Assembly: GCA_002344125.1 (NCBI GenBank)
Contig: DDTQ01000012.1
Span: 397,360 to 461,359 of the forward strand
DNA: 64,000 bases
Source: Ignavibacteria bacterium UBA2360
Lineage (GTDB): Bacteria; Bacteroidota; Ignavibacteria; Tepidaquicellales; OLB5
Reading direction: 5' to 3'
The translations under genes and the position numbers were made by a program. Under the pieces are notes generated by a model. It ran no database searches. It was not told the origin of the DNA and was given only the letters and a program-made list of their open reading frames with translations. Shown here one piece after another: positions 16,274 to 25,077 of the stretch (its first letter is position 1; the number at the start of each line of letters is the position of its first letter).

Positions 16274-17578
16274 TTGATGCACAGGTATGCTATTTTTGCC
16301 ATTCAATTAAACATTCTCAGTTCAATTAAACTTCGAAATTTGACCAAAATACTTTCTATATTTGTTTTACTTGCCGCAATCACTGCATTTGCGCAGGATA
16401 ATGCCAGGATCATGACCTATAACCTGTTGAATTACCCTGATGTGGATTCCGCTATACGAAATCCCAGGTTCAGGACCGTGATAAATTCTTCAAATCCGGA
16501 TATACTTGTTGTACAGGAAATGACAAGCCAGGCAGGAATGAACGGATTTTTAAGCAGCGTCATGAATGCCTACGGCAATTTTTACTCTATGGGTACATTT
16601 ATTGATGGTACCGATACCGATAACGGAATTTTTTATAAAACCGCTAAGTTCCGTTTTATAAGCAATACCCGCATCAGAACGGCATTAAGGGATATAAATG
16701 AGTTCAAGATTATTCATATCAGCTATCCGGCGGATACTCTGCGGATATATTCTGTTCATCTTAAATCAAGCAGCGGCGTTACCAATGAAAATCTAAGAGC
16801 TGCCGAAGTTGACAGCCTAAGAAAATTCACTGCTTCAATTCCTGCCGATAAATTCTATATGGTAGTAGGTGATTTCAATATATACGGTGATACTGAACCT
16901 GCATATTTCAAACTCAAGCAGATAAACGGAAATGGTTTTGGACATTTTACAGATGTCATTAACATGCCCGGCGTATGGAACCAGTTCCAGTACAGGCAAT
17001 ATCACACGCAATCACCGCGCACCCGCGCCTTCGGCGGCGGCTCAACCGGGGGAATGGATGACAGGTTTGATATGATTCTGTTTTCACCCGGCATTTTTAA
17101 TGCCGGCAGAATTGCCTATGTGCCCGGAACAATGACCGCTTACGGCAACGATGGCAATCATTACAATGATTCTATCAACCGCAGACCCAATACTGCAGTG
17201 GCGGATTCCGTTGCGGACGCGATCCATTATGCCAGCGATCACATTCCTGTTTACGCAACATTCACTTTTGGAAACGTTATCGGTATATCAGGCAACCAGG
17301 GCACTATACCACAGAGTTTTTCATTGGGGCAAAATTACCCTAATCCATTTAACCCCGCCACAAAAATAAAATATGATGTGCCCCTTGCAGGCGGCTTCAC
17401 TAAACTTATCATATACGATCTCCTCGGCAGGGAAGTCGCAACTCTGGTCAATGCGCAGCTTCCGCCCGGAAGTTACGAGGCCATGTGGAACGCTTCAAAC
17501 CATCCAAGCGGTGTATATTTATACACATTAACGGCAGGAGAGTACAGGGAAACAAAAAAGATGATATTATTGAAATGA
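16274..17578 (+). CDS. Secreted endonuclease/exonuclease/phosphatase-family protein with T9SS tail
   Basis: 434 residues. The EEP fold (about 42-335) shows its usual motifs: RIMTYNLLNYPD, the metal Glu in ILVVQEMTS, YSVHLKSS, VVGDFNIYGD and the final ASDHIPVYATF with the catalytic His. The family covers secreted nucleases and phosphodiesterases; substrate unknown. A T9SS sorting domain begins FSLGQNYPNPFNPATKI (about 348) and ends KKMILLK. The frame opens at 16274, but the signal peptide proper (LTKILSIFVLLAAITAFAQ) begins at a TTG at 16340; I keep the ATG, and the start is uncertain. Acts outside the cell, either surface-bound or released. Confidence 0.85.
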   Translation: MMHRYAIFAIQLNILSSIKLRNLTKILSIFVLLAAITAFAQDNARIMTYNLLNYPDVDSAIRNPRFRTVINSSNPDILVVQEMTSQAGMNGFLSSVMNAYGNFYSMGTFIDGTDTDNGIFYKTAKFRFISNTRIRTALRDINEFKIIHISYPADTLRIYSVHLKSSSGVTNENLRAAEVDSLRKFTASIPADKFYMVVGDFNIYGDTEPAYFKLKQINGNGFGHFTDVINMPGVWNQFQYRQYHTQSPRTRAFGGGSTGGMDDRFDMILFSPGIFNAGRIAYVPGTMTAYGNDGNHYNDSINRRPNTAVADSVADAIHYASDHIPVYATFTFGNVIGISGNQGTIPQSFSLGQNYPNPFNPATKIKYDVPLAGGFTKLIIYDLLGREVATLVNAQLPPGSYEAMWNASNHPSGVYLYTLTAGEYRETKKMILLK

Positions 17579-17587
17579 CAATGAGTT

Positions 17588-17621
17588 CACTCTCCCCCTG
17601 AGAGGGGGAGCAGGAGGGGGT
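17588..17621. repeat. Modular palindromic repeat (REP-like)
   Basis: CTCTCCCCCTGAGAGGGGG, then a short variable part (AGCAGG) and the tail AGGGGGTC. Same family as copies at 21.5, 23.8, 30.2-30.5, 32.2, 38.7, 56.7 and 62.8 kb. It lies between convergent genes. Confidence 0.6.
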
Positions 17622-17629
17622 CTTAAAAT

Positions 17630-18841
17630 TCAATAGTATTCATATACATAACTTATCAGCTTATCCTTTTTATCATTAATATCAAATTTGATAATTTCTG
17701 TTAATATGCCCTTATCATTATAAGTATATGTGCTGTGATTTTCCTTTTCACTCTCACCCCTGTACTTGATTTCTTCCTTTAATAGTGAACCTTCATACAC
17801 ATAAACATATCTTCCGTTAATTTCGCCAAAGCGGTTGTACCAGATTTTTTCTTTGATATTACCATTTTCATCATAACTCATGCTCAGCCTGCCTGTTACT
17901 CCGCCGCCGGGCTCAACTCCCGCGGATTCAATAAGCCTACCCGAGCCGTCATAGCTGTATGTTTCCATGCTCACCGCTTTGCCGTCTTCATTATACTTTG
18001 TGTAAGATATCTTTCTGCCTGATGCATCGTACTTGTATGATTCCTTTTCAATGGTGCTGCCTGATGTATTATAAACTTCGCGTTTGGTTAAATTACCTGA
18101 TCTGTCATAGCTGAACTTCACTTCATTTATAAATTTGCTTATATATTCATGTTCTTTCCTGTTGGGGCCCTGGTATGCGAGCAGTTCTTTTTGTGTTGCC
18201 ATACTCAACTGGCTCCACCAATAACGCGGACTCGATGGATCGTTCTGGTCTCCAATTACTATATATTGGTTCTGTTCTTCAGTATCGGTGATATTCACTA
18301 TTATAGAATAACTCTCAAGCCTTGGCTCAATAGCAAGCTCATCCTGGATCCGCCCAAAGAGCTCGTTTTCCGTTACGCTTGCAAGTATGGTAAAATAAAC
18401 CCCAACTCTTACTGAATTGTAATATGATTCATGCAGCTCACTTTTCAACTGTCCTTTTTTGTTATATTTGTAACTTATCATTTCTATGATATCGTTCCTG
18501 GAATTATACCTGTTTGTCTGAATTATCCTCTCACCTTTGCCATACTGGTAAAACTCCTTTACCGTGAGATCAGTGAACACATGGAACTTGGAATACTCCG
18601 TCATATAACCGCGGTCATTGTAACCAAAGTAAAACGCCTTGTAACCGCTATCGGCAAGTACACCGTCCTGCTCTTTGGAATACCTGTATTCCAAAATACT
18701 CCTGGACTTGATCTTATTTTGAAAGATAAATGATCTCTCTGAATTCTTTAACAGAATATCATTTTGCGGCTGAGAAAAAATAAGTGAATCTATAATTATT
18801 AACAGCACTGTTGTGCTGATCTTTATGAATGAATTTACCAT
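17630..18841 (-). CDS. YD-repeat (RHS-like) exported protein
   Basis: A 403-residue protein with a signal peptide (MVNSFIKISTTVLLIIIDSLIF). It contains at least six copies of a 20-25-residue tyrosine-rich repeat of the form SYKYDxxGR.xSYTKYNEDGK, e.g. around residues 85, 115, 270, 290, 320 and 370, which resemble YD repeats of RHS or cell-wall proteins. A region between about 150 and 240 is not repetitive. Unlike RHS toxins, it has no polymorphic C-terminal domain. It lies alone between two T9SS genes and lacks a T9SS tail. Possibly a periplasmic carbohydrate- or peptide-binding protein; function unknown. Confidence 0.65.
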   Translation of the reverse strand: MVNSFIKISTTVLLIIIDSLIFSQPQNDILLKNSERSFIFQNKIKSRSILEYRYSKEQDGVLADSGYKAFYFGYNDRGYMTEYSKFHVFTDLTVKEFYQYGKGERIIQTNRYNSRNDIIEMISYKYNKKGQLKSELHESYYNSVRVGVYFTILASVTENELFGRIQDELAIEPRLESYSIIVNITDTEEQNQYIVIGDQNDPSSPRYWWSQLSMATQKELLAYQGPNRKEHEYISKFINEVKFSYDRSGNLTKREVYNTSGSTIEKESYKYDASGRKISYTKYNEDGKAVSMETYSYDGSGRLIESAGVEPGGGVTGRLSMSYDENGNIKEKIWYNRFGEINGRYVYVYEGSLLKEEIKYRGESEKENHSTYTYNDKGILTEIIKFDINDKKDKLISYVYEYY

Positions 18842-18965
18842 ATAAATAATATAACCAATTTATTACAGTTATGTTCCGATAAGTTTAAACGTTTTAAGCG
18901 TCTAAATCAAGCATAGATTTAATATGATTTATAGGGTTTAAAGTTAGTTTAAATAATGTATTAAA

Positions 18966-19000
18966 ATGAAAAACCCGGATAAAATTAGTGTTATCCGGGT
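18966..19000 (-). terminator. Terminator of the T9SS propeller gene
   Basis: ACCCGGATAA pairs perfectly with TTATCCGGGT. Read on the minus strand it is followed by a T run, and it lies 29 bp after the stop of the gene at 19029. Confidence 0.75.
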
Positions 19001-19028
19001 AAAATCAGAGCTTTAATTTTTCTGTGGA

Positions 19029-20318
19029 TTACTTTATTAACATCATCTTTTTAGTTTCAGTATAACCGCCTGAGCGCAGTGAGTAAAAATACACCCCGCC
19101 TCCAAGTTCATCCGGTGTGAAGTTAACTGAATAATTACCCGCATTCATTTCACCTGATAATATTACAGCAGCTTCGCTGCCAAGTATATCATAAACCTTC
19201 AGTTCGGTAAAACCTGCTGTTGGGATTGAAAAATTTATCACAGTCTGCGGATTGAACGGATTCGGGTAATTCTGGCTCAGTTTATAATTAACCGGTACTT
19301 CACTGTTCAGCAGGTTGATCCCCGTTACCGGTGATATTAACTTATACACAACTCCGCCGTAACCGACTGCCCAGCCCGTCTGGCAGCCTGTCCGACCGTC
19401 CGGGAAATCCATGTGCACCAATGTTTGCGCCGCCGTGTGCACCAGCTCCCATGAACCGCCGGAATTTGTTGAGTGATATATTCCGGTGCCTCTTATATAC
19501 CAAAAATTATCGTCTTCACCCTGAATTGCTTCTATGTTACCTGCGCCCGGTGCTGGAAGCGAGGCGTAATTCATGCCGCCGTTTGTCGATCTTGACATTG
19601 ATGTGCTGGCGGAAAAACCTACACCGCTCTGATTGTAGTGCAGCGCAAGAATATAGATGCCCGTAACATTTGCCTCATGTGATGTGAAACTGGCCCCGCT
19701 GTTTGTTGAGCGGTAAACCGTAGTTATACTTGTGCCCCACCATATATTAGGCAGTGATACCTGGAAGCTGTTTGGCAGGCATGTTTCTATATTACTTAGT
19801 CTTTGCGGCGCCGTTGGTGAAAGCGACCAGTTCGATCCTCCATTGGTTGTTATAAGCATCTGCCAGAAATTCCCGACCGGGTCACCAAAGGCGAATCCGT
19901 TCTGCGCGTCAGTCATTTTTAATCCGAAATATACTGTTGCCGCCGTATGAACATTTACCCAGTTAACACCGCCGTTTGCGGTTCTGTATATAAAGGCGTT
20001 GCCGCCTGTGGTGGAAGTTAATATTGCCGTGTTACCATCAAGTGCGTCAATACAATTTACCATTCCTGTGATAACACCTGTGTTTGGATTGGCATTCACC
20101 CACGTTGCTCCGCCATCGGTTGTTTTCCTTACAATTGCATTGGCTCCGCCTGTCCAGGCAACCAGTTCACTCACAGCTTTTACGCACGTAAGCTGATTTG
20201 CTATGCCGGAGTTCTGCTGAACCCAGGAGTAATTACAATTCTGCCCGAGTGTATTGGCTGATAGCAGCAGCAGCAAAGCTGCTGTTAGAAATGAAATAAA
20301 TGGATGAAGTTCTTTCAT
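19029..20318 (-). CDS. Secreted beta-propeller (Ycf48/sortilin-like) T9SS protein
   Basis: 429 residues from the chosen start MKELHPFISFLTAALL, which gives a proper signal peptide; the frame extends 14 codons further upstream without support. The body is built from repeats of the form VxRKTTDGGATWVN (also YRTANGGVNWVN, ITTNGGSNWS, YRSTNSGASF, YHSTNSGGSWELVH), as in Ycf48-like or Asp-box propellers. The C-terminus is a T9SS sorting domain starting YKLSQNYPNPFNPQTVI and ending KKMMLIK. Such proteins are usually surface binding proteins or glycosidase-like propellers without catalytic residues. Ligand unknown. Confidence 0.85.
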   Translation of the reverse strand: MKELHPFISFLTAALLLLLSANTLGQNCNYSWVQQNSGIANQLTCVKAVSELVAWTGGANAIVRKTTDGGATWVNANPNTGVITGMVNCIDALDGNTAILTSTTGGNAFIYRTANGGVNWVNVHTAATVYFGLKMTDAQNGFAFGDPVGNFWQMLITTNGGSNWSLSPTAPQRLSNIETCLPNSFQVSLPNIWWGTSITTVYRSTNSGASFTSHEANVTGIYILALHYNQSGVGFSASTSMSRSTNGGMNYASLPAPGAGNIEAIQGEDDNFWYIRGTGIYHSTNSGGSWELVHTAAQTLVHMDFPDGRTGCQTGWAVGYGGVVYKLISPVTGINLLNSEVPVNYKLSQNYPNPFNPQTVINFSIPTAGFTELKVYDILGSEAAVILSGEMNAGNYSVNFTPDELGGGVYFYSLRSGGYTETKKMMLIK

Positions 20319-20498
20319 GGCTTGAAATTTTATGATTATGTTAATTTGATAATTACACATGAAAAATTCAAGGGGAAATTAATCTGTGTGTAGTCAGCGC
20401 CGTAAACTACAATCGATATATTTGTTTAAGAGTTAAATTTCATCTTTTGTAGTCGAAACCTTTCAGGTTTCGTTCACCAGTTTCTTTACTTCAGCACC

Positions 20499-21131
20499 TT
20501 ACTCCCACTCCAGCAAATCATAAAATTTCATCGCGTATCCGGCAATCAAGTCGGCTTTGTCCAAGCCGTTAATGATCTTCCGCGCACTGCGCCAGTTGGC
20601 TTTATTGCTGCCCAAAGGGAAAAACTGCTCAAGCCGGCAGCCGGTGAACCATCCTTCAAGCATTCCCCTGAAAGTCACCCCAAGATCACACGCCGCATCA
20701 CGTATTATCATATCCGGATCACTAAACAACCGCTCATCTTTATATATCTTAAGCGAAGCGAGTCTATAATTGAAATTGTGGGTTAACTGAACCACTCTGC
20801 CGCGGCCGTAATACGCTGTACCATTCTTACCATTCGGAAAAATAGTCTTTAATGCCGCCGGATTATTTTTCCTGTAATATTCATACAACGCGCTTACCCG
20901 TTTGCTCTCGGGCTTTATCCAGTAGCCTTCGGCTACGGGCGCGAACGTATCATTTGATTCATGTTTACTTGTGGCAAGTATATACGCCAGCCATCTTAGA
21001 CTCTTCATCCGTTCATCATTTTCAAATGCCTCTATAATAATAAATATGTTCTGCTTCTGCGCTGCCGTCAGCTTCCTGCCAAAAAGCCTGTGATAATTAT
21101 TTATGAAGTGTTCCTTATTTATAGTGTACAT
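20499..21131 (-). CDS. Endolysin-like GH19 family protein
   Basis: 210 residues from MYTINKEHF; an upstream ATG would add 8 residues. The fold is of glycoside hydrolase family 19 (lysozyme/chitinase-like), with LAYILATSKHESNDTFAP carrying the catalytic Glu and AYYGRGRVVQLTHNFNY the substrate-site motif. It has no signal peptide, so it needs a holin, and a holin-like gene lies upstream. It should cut peptidoglycan to release particles. Last gene of the minus-strand particle module. Confidence 0.85.
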   Translation of the reverse strand: MYTINKEHFINNYHRLFGRKLTAAQKQNIFIIIEAFENDERMKSLRWLAYILATSKHESNDTFAPVAEGYWIKPESKRVSALYEYYRKNNPAALKTIFPNGKNGTAYYGRGRVVQLTHNFNYRLASLKIYKDERLFSDPDMIIRDAACDLGVTFRGMLEGWFTGCRLEQFFPLGSNKANWRSARKIINGLDKADLIAGYAMKFYDLLEWE

Positions 21132-21155
21132 TTTTCTTTTCAAAACCCCCTTCAA

Positions 21156-21585
21156 GGATTTATATGTCTCCAGGTTTTTAATACTATTTACACCCTAACT
21201 TTGCATTTAGAAAATAATCCCCCCTTCAATGGAAGGGAGGACAAGATCATAGAAAACCGTAATTTTTTGTTGCATCCCAAAACCACCATTCGGATCTATC
21301 TGCAATGGGGGTTTTAAAATTAAATTCCTGCCTTTGGGCTTAAATGAAGTATAAGAAATGTTCATGAGAGCTTATTTGGTATGTGCCTGCTTAGTCTTAA
21401 GCAAGGGTCCATAATATAATTACATCTGTAATTTAATATTGTAAGGACTGCGGGATATCTTTCATTCCTGAAAGACTTTGTTCGGCAGCCCAAAGACAGA
21501 AAAAAGTTTTTATCATGTCGCCCGGTTAAAAATGCTTTTCTCTCCCTCTCCTTTGGAGAGGGGGCCGGGGGGTGAGGTCGCAAAG
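21156..21585. other. 430-bp spacer with REP-like palindromes, no gene
   Basis: Contains CCCCCCTTC-AATG-GAAGGGAGG near 21220 and a full modular repeat at 21541-21577 (CTCTCC...GGAGAGGGGG, tail GGGGGGTGAGGT). A minus-strand frame across it translates the repeat into PHPPAPSPKERE, a well-known false-gene signature. No promoter or gene seen. Confidence 0.55.
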
Positions 21586-21798
21586 CTAACAGTTCTTATC
21601 CTTCGCCACAGCCGCAAACTTTATTCCTGATGCAACTACAATTAAACCGGAAATCCCCCTTACCCATGCTTCAATGTCATCGGGTAAAAAATCAATTATT
21701 GTAGGAGCTTGATTTATCGCAAGCGCGACCATCATAATACCTCCCCATATTGTAGTCCGCCAGTTCTTACCTAAAATTTCTTCTATAATATTTTGCAT
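21586..21798 (-). CDS. Holin-like small membrane protein
   Basis: 70 residues with one clear membrane helix (TTIWGGIMMVALAINQAP), a charged turn containing DDIEAWVRG, and a second helix (ISGLIVVASGIKFAAVAKD). Size, two helices, charged C-terminus and position just before the endolysin fit a phage holin that permeabilises the inner membrane. Sequence-level family not recognised, so the call rests on context. Confidence 0.6.
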   Translation of the reverse strand: MQNIIEEILGKNWRTTIWGGIMMVALAINQAPTIIDFLPDDIEAWVRGISGLIVVASGIKFAAVAKDKNC

Positions 21799-21885
21799 TT
21801 TTATTAAGAGTTAAGTTTCTAATTATATTTTCAATTTCTTCTTTTCACATTCTGCGCCTGCCTTTTCAAGTGCCAGCGAGAGATG

Positions 21886-21945
21886 GTTTGACATTTGACG
21901 TTTGACGTTTCACATTTCACATTTCACATTTCACATTTCACGTTT
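21886..21945. repeat. 7-bp tandem repeat (CACATTT)
   Basis: About eight direct copies of a TTTGACA/TTTCACA heptamer. Comparable heptamer tracts occur at 44.4 and 62.65 kb, always between genes. Confidence 0.7.
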
Positions 21946-21952
21946 AAAATTG

Positions 21953-22273
21953 CTAAGCTGTTTTCGTAATCATCCCGATTATCTCCCTTATCGTCTCCAC
22001 CACACTCGCTATCCAGCTCAAAAATCCAATCGGATCCTTTATCTTTTCAAATTCTCTTACGTGCTTTTCAATGCGTTCCCTGTATTTTTCAACCTGTTTA
22101 ATCCAGTAAATGAAACGTTCCTCGGCGTATTCAATTGTCTGACCGGCGGGAACCGCCAGCTCACCCTTGGCCACTTTCTGCCAGTATGCTTTTTTCTTCT
22201 CAGCCCTTGCCAGGCCCAGCACATCTGTTTCCCTGTGAATATTAATCGATATCGATGATGTTGTTAATTCCAT
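21953..22273 (-). CDS. Unknown protein in the lysis/tail end of the particle module
   Basis: 106 residues starting MELTTSSISINIH. This start is chosen because AGGAG lies 8-9 nt upstream; the frame continues 21 codons further, into lysine-rich sequence without a ribosome site. The protein is charged and helical (AEKKKAYWQKVAKGEL, KQVEKYRERIEKHVREF) and ends with a hydrophobic helix (IGFLSWIASVVETIREIIGMI). A terminal membrane anchor next to a holin suggests a lysis accessory or spanin-like role, but no family is recognised. Confidence 0.5.
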   Translation of the reverse strand: MELTTSSISINIHRETDVLGLARAEKKKAYWQKVAKGELAVPAGQTIEYAEERFIYWIKQVEKYRERIEKHVREFEKIKDPIGFLSWIASVVETIREIIGMITKTA

Positions 22274-22330
22274 TTTTGTGTTCTCCTTTGAAGTTTCTTT
22301 AATATTATTTTTTACTTTCATATGTTTTGC

Positions 22331-22395
22331 TCCCATCCTCTCCCTTTACTGCCTAAGCAGTTTCAGGCTGTCGGATGGGACTGGGGTGTGAGGTC
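22331..22395. repeat. Modular palindromic repeat with inserted ACTGCCTAAGCAGT hairpin
   Basis: CCCATCCTCTCCCTTT, the small palindrome ACTGCCTAAGCAGT, then GGATGGGACTGGGGTGTGAGGT. The outer palindrome is interrupted by the inner one. A copy at 30358 has the same inner hairpin in a different outer stem. Confidence 0.55.
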
Positions 22396-22452
22396 AATTT
22401 TAATGTTTCACGCCTGCCTTATCGAGCGCCAGCGAGAGAAGGTTTCACACCC

Positions 22453-23796
22453 TCATCTCACCAGCAAATATGTGATCGATGGTCTTGTTACCGCAATATT
22501 TATCAAACCGGAATTCAGTACACCCTTGACCTGCAAAAAATACTTTGTGCCGGGCACCGGGTTAAACAGAGTAAAAGTTCTGCTCTTCACTTCTGATTCC
22601 GAATAATACCTGACCCCATCATAGAACTCCCTGTATTCTTCCATATACGAAGCCGGTACATCAACATTAAGCTCATTTACCATCCTTAGGGTAACGGAAT
22701 CCCTCGCGTTCACTCCCGCAACTTCCAGGTATGGGAAGATCAGATTGAAGTTGTACGTAATGTGATATGAACCCCGTACCGGCAGCATAATGGTATCACA
22801 ATCATTCCACATCGCGTCTGCGAACACTTCAAATGGTGTCTCATCATATGTCATATCAGCGTGATTCATAACCGTGAAACTATCCTTAGATGTTATCACG
22901 CCTGTTTCACTCACCGATGTGTAATACCATTTCCAGTCAGGGTAGGGCAGTGGATTATTCCAGAATGGCTTCTTCAATGTCAATGTTCTGTATTTGCTGA
23001 TTGGCTCGCCAAGTGATATCCAGGTTGAATCCTTCCAACCAGAATATATTTTTGATGCGATGCTATCCTGTGCAAATATGCCGGAATTCAGATTAAGTCC
23101 CGTGGCCGGCGACCAGCTGAAATGTGCGGGATTCATATCAAACAATTGCCCGTTGCCGCGCTTCGCGATCCTGAAACTCCCAAGTATTCCCGGTGTGTTA
23201 AAGTACAGCCTGTTATCACTTTCGTTGTAATAAACAAACTCACGCTTCAGGTAAAGTGAATCACCCGCGTTCCTGAAAACCAGACCGTTGCCGGGCAGCT
23301 GTGATACATCGCCGTACCACGGCGATGAGTTTATGATATAAGGCTTGTAAAAAGTATTGCTTGTGCTGCTTCCGCTGAAAAGCCAGTGACCCGTTGAAGC
23401 CGCATTCCAGTTGCCCGTTGTATTTTTACTTCCGGTTATAGTCTGCGTGGTGCCAAGCGTTACGTAGTTGCTGTTAAGGTATGTAAAGATATTGCCCGTT
23501 AAGACGCTGTCAAACCATGTCTGCTCAACCCCGCCAAGCCAAAGCTTAACGAACTGGAATGCCGTAAATCCTTTGGCAACGTAGTTGCCGGCTGTGCCGA
23601 TTTCGTTCACTGTGATTCCCGTTACTTTATCAGCGGAAAAGTTATGCGGGTACTTTGTAAATTCAATGTTACCGGCTTCGCCTGTTAAAGGTGTGCCTGA
23701 TGATGTCACCAGCCTTATCGGCAGCGATGTAAATTGTGAATACAGCGAAGCTTGAAGCATGATGAATAAAATAAAACTTAAGATTGTTCTTTTCAT
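22453..23796 (-). CDS. Tail-fibre-like protein with a Sec signal peptide
   Basis: 447 residues, located between tail and lysis genes where a fibre is expected. The first 20 residues (MKRTILSFILFIMLQASLYS) form a typical bacterial signal peptide ending SLYSQF, which is unusual for a phage structural protein assembled in the cytoplasm. The N-terminal third (IRLVTSSGTPLTGEAGNIEFTKYP, VNEIGTAGNYVAKGF) is like the shaft-proximal parts of Bacteroidota phage fibres; the middle has Gly/Asn/Thr-rich beta repeats. The C-terminal part (SYHITYNFNLIFPYLEVAGVN) resembles TNF/C1q-like jelly-roll tips. It could be a host gene captured into the module or a fibre displayed on the cell surface. Confidence 0.5.
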   Translation of the reverse strand: MKRTILSFILFIMLQASLYSQFTSLPIRLVTSSGTPLTGEAGNIEFTKYPHNFSADKVTGITVNEIGTAGNYVAKGFTAFQFVKLWLGGVEQTWFDSVLTGNIFTYLNSNYVTLGTTQTITGSKNTTGNWNAASTGHWLFSGSSTSNTFYKPYIINSSPWYGDVSQLPGNGLVFRNAGDSLYLKREFVYYNESDNRLYFNTPGILGSFRIAKRGNGQLFDMNPAHFSWSPATGLNLNSGIFAQDSIASKIYSGWKDSTWISLGEPISKYRTLTLKKPFWNNPLPYPDWKWYYTSVSETGVITSKDSFTVMNHADMTYDETPFEVFADAMWNDCDTIMLPVRGSYHITYNFNLIFPYLEVAGVNARDSVTLRMVNELNVDVPASYMEEYREFYDGVRYYSESEVKSRTFTLFNPVPGTKYFLQVKGVLNSGLINIAVTRPSITYLLVR

Positions 23797-23817
23797 ATTT
23801 TTAATTGATTATTAATT

Positions 23818-23863
23818 TTCCCTCTTGAGAGGGGTGTCACGCCCGTGGCGTGACGGGGTGTGT
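23818..23863. repeat. Modular palindromic repeat with TCACGCC hairpin
   Basis: CCCTCTTGAGAGGGGTG, then the exchangeable hairpin TCACGCC-CGT-GGCGTGA, then CGGGGTGTG. The outer frame matches the 62.77-kb copy, but the inner hairpin is entirely different. A degraded copy follows at about 23910-23970. Confidence 0.6.
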
Positions 23864-24012
23864 TCATAATTAGCTGTGTAATGATACAGAAGAAATATTT
23901 GATCTAATTCCACCCCTGCCTGACTGCCATATCAGTAGAAGTGTGCCCCGATGAATATTGGGACAGGGTGTGTAAAATTCTATTAGTATTTTTTGACATT
24001 TGACATTGGGCA

Positions 24013-24552
24013 TTATGCCTCTTCACTTCCTTCCAGCGGCAGCCCCGTGCCGCCGCCGGGTGATTCATACTGCGGGGGGAACCACTTCAGCTCCGGCTCA
24101 AGCCGGGCAGAGCGGAATACAAGCACCGGTAACCTGTGGGTTCGTGCGAATCTTCCGCCTTTGTTAATACCCAGCTCTAGGGTTTCATTGGCAAGTATCA
24201 CCTCAAACTCGCGCCACGGCGCGTCATCCCTGGGCTGCAGAACTATCTTCCATCCGGCTTTTGCTGCCTCGAATATTTTTTTAAATGAATCATAAAGCGC
24301 CTCGCCCGCTATCCAGCGGTTGTAGTTCAAAGTGAAAGTTATCATATACCCTAATATCCGCTGCGCGTTTATGATATCCGGCGCCTCAGGATTCAGACTT
24401 ATCAGCTCATGTGATATCTTCTTCACTTCGTATGATTCTATAAGTCCCCCGGAATTTGTTAGTGGTAAAGTTACTGTTACCTCCGTCTCAATATCTGAAT
24501 CAACTGAGATCAGTTTTATTACGGGGTGACCGTATCCGTTTATAATGCTCAT
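24013..24552 (-). CDS. Probable tail/baseplate protein
   Basis: 179 residues, no signal or membrane segment, no family recognised. It shows alternating beta strands (HPVIKLISVDSDIETEVTVTLPL, YMITFTLNYNRWIAG, GWKIVLQPRDDAPWREFEVI), as in distal-tail proteins, and a Pro/Gly-rich C-terminus. Order in the module places it after the hub and before the fibre, where adaptor or chaperone genes usually sit. No close partner is visible because a lipoprotein gene in the opposite strand separates it from the hub. Confidence 0.5.
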   Translation of the reverse strand: MSIINGYGHPVIKLISVDSDIETEVTVTLPLTNSGGLIESYEVKKISHELISLNPEAPDIINAQRILGYMITFTLNYNRWIAGEALYDSFKKIFEAAKAGWKIVLQPRDDAPWREFEVILANETLELGINKGGRFARTHRLPVLVFRSARLEPELKWFPPQYESPGGGTGLPLEGSEEA

Positions 24553-24636
24553 ATTTATCTGGTTTATTGAAAAGGAATTATTTATTTGAAACTCTTTAAG
24601 GATATTATTATTTTTGCTTAATCTAAAATTATACTT

Positions 24637-25077
24637 ATGAAATATTTACTTATGTGCCTGGTTGTATGCTTCACTTATCTCTACGGCTGCGGAAATGATT
24701 CAACCACCAATTCCGGCGGACCCCCTAACGGTGAAACAGTGATTCTCTCTCTGGATAGCCTATCGATTACACTTAGCACTATTTTTGGAATTATAGATTC
24801 AAATTTTGTAATAAATAATGCTCCTAATATTAAAATTACATTCAATTGCAGCACGAATGCAGATTCTGTGAATTCGTTTGCATTGTATAGGATTTCTGCC
24901 GCTGATAGTAATACAATTTATAAAGATACGACCAATGATGTGATTTCGAGCTTGAACCATGCTCAAACAATAATCATTAACGCTTCAAATGTTTATATCT
25001 TAAAATTTTATTTACAAGTAAATGGCAACTCCACATATTTTCTTAGACTAAGAAATCTCAGGGTCACTATAGTTTGA
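24637..25077 (+). CDS. Lipoprotein inserted on the opposite strand of the particle module
   Basis: 146 residues with a lipoprotein signal (MKYLLMCLVVCFTYLYGC) and a Ser/Thr/Asn-rich beta-type body without a known domain. It points against all surrounding structural genes, is visibly more AT-rich, and its end overlaps the 3' end of the tail hub gene by 11 nt. Such lone opposite-strand genes in phage clusters are often 'morons', cargo expressed from the dormant element; surface exclusion is one possible role. Function unknown. Confidence 0.65.
   Translation: MKYLLMCLVVCFTYLYGCGNDSTTNSGGPPNGETVILSLDSLSITLSTIFGIIDSNFVINNAPNIKITFNCSTNADSVNSFALYRISAADSNTIYKDTTNDVISSLNHAQTIIINASNVYILKFYLQVNGNSTYFLRLRNLRVTIV

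Noticed and set aside
19331..19666. Long plus-strand frames opposite the T9SS propeller gene
   Set aside because: Antisense shadows of a well-supported gene with clear repeats and signal peptide.
20319..20498. Possible att site left of the particle cluster
   Set aside because: Only a dispersed GAAACC..GGTTTC hairpin is seen; no direct repeat with the right border and no tRNA gene were found by eye.
21362..21583. 73-residue minus-strand frame starting MRPHPPAPSPKERE
   Set aside because: It translates the modular palindromic repeat; PPAPSPKERE is a familiar false-gene product, and there is no ribosome site or continuing homology.
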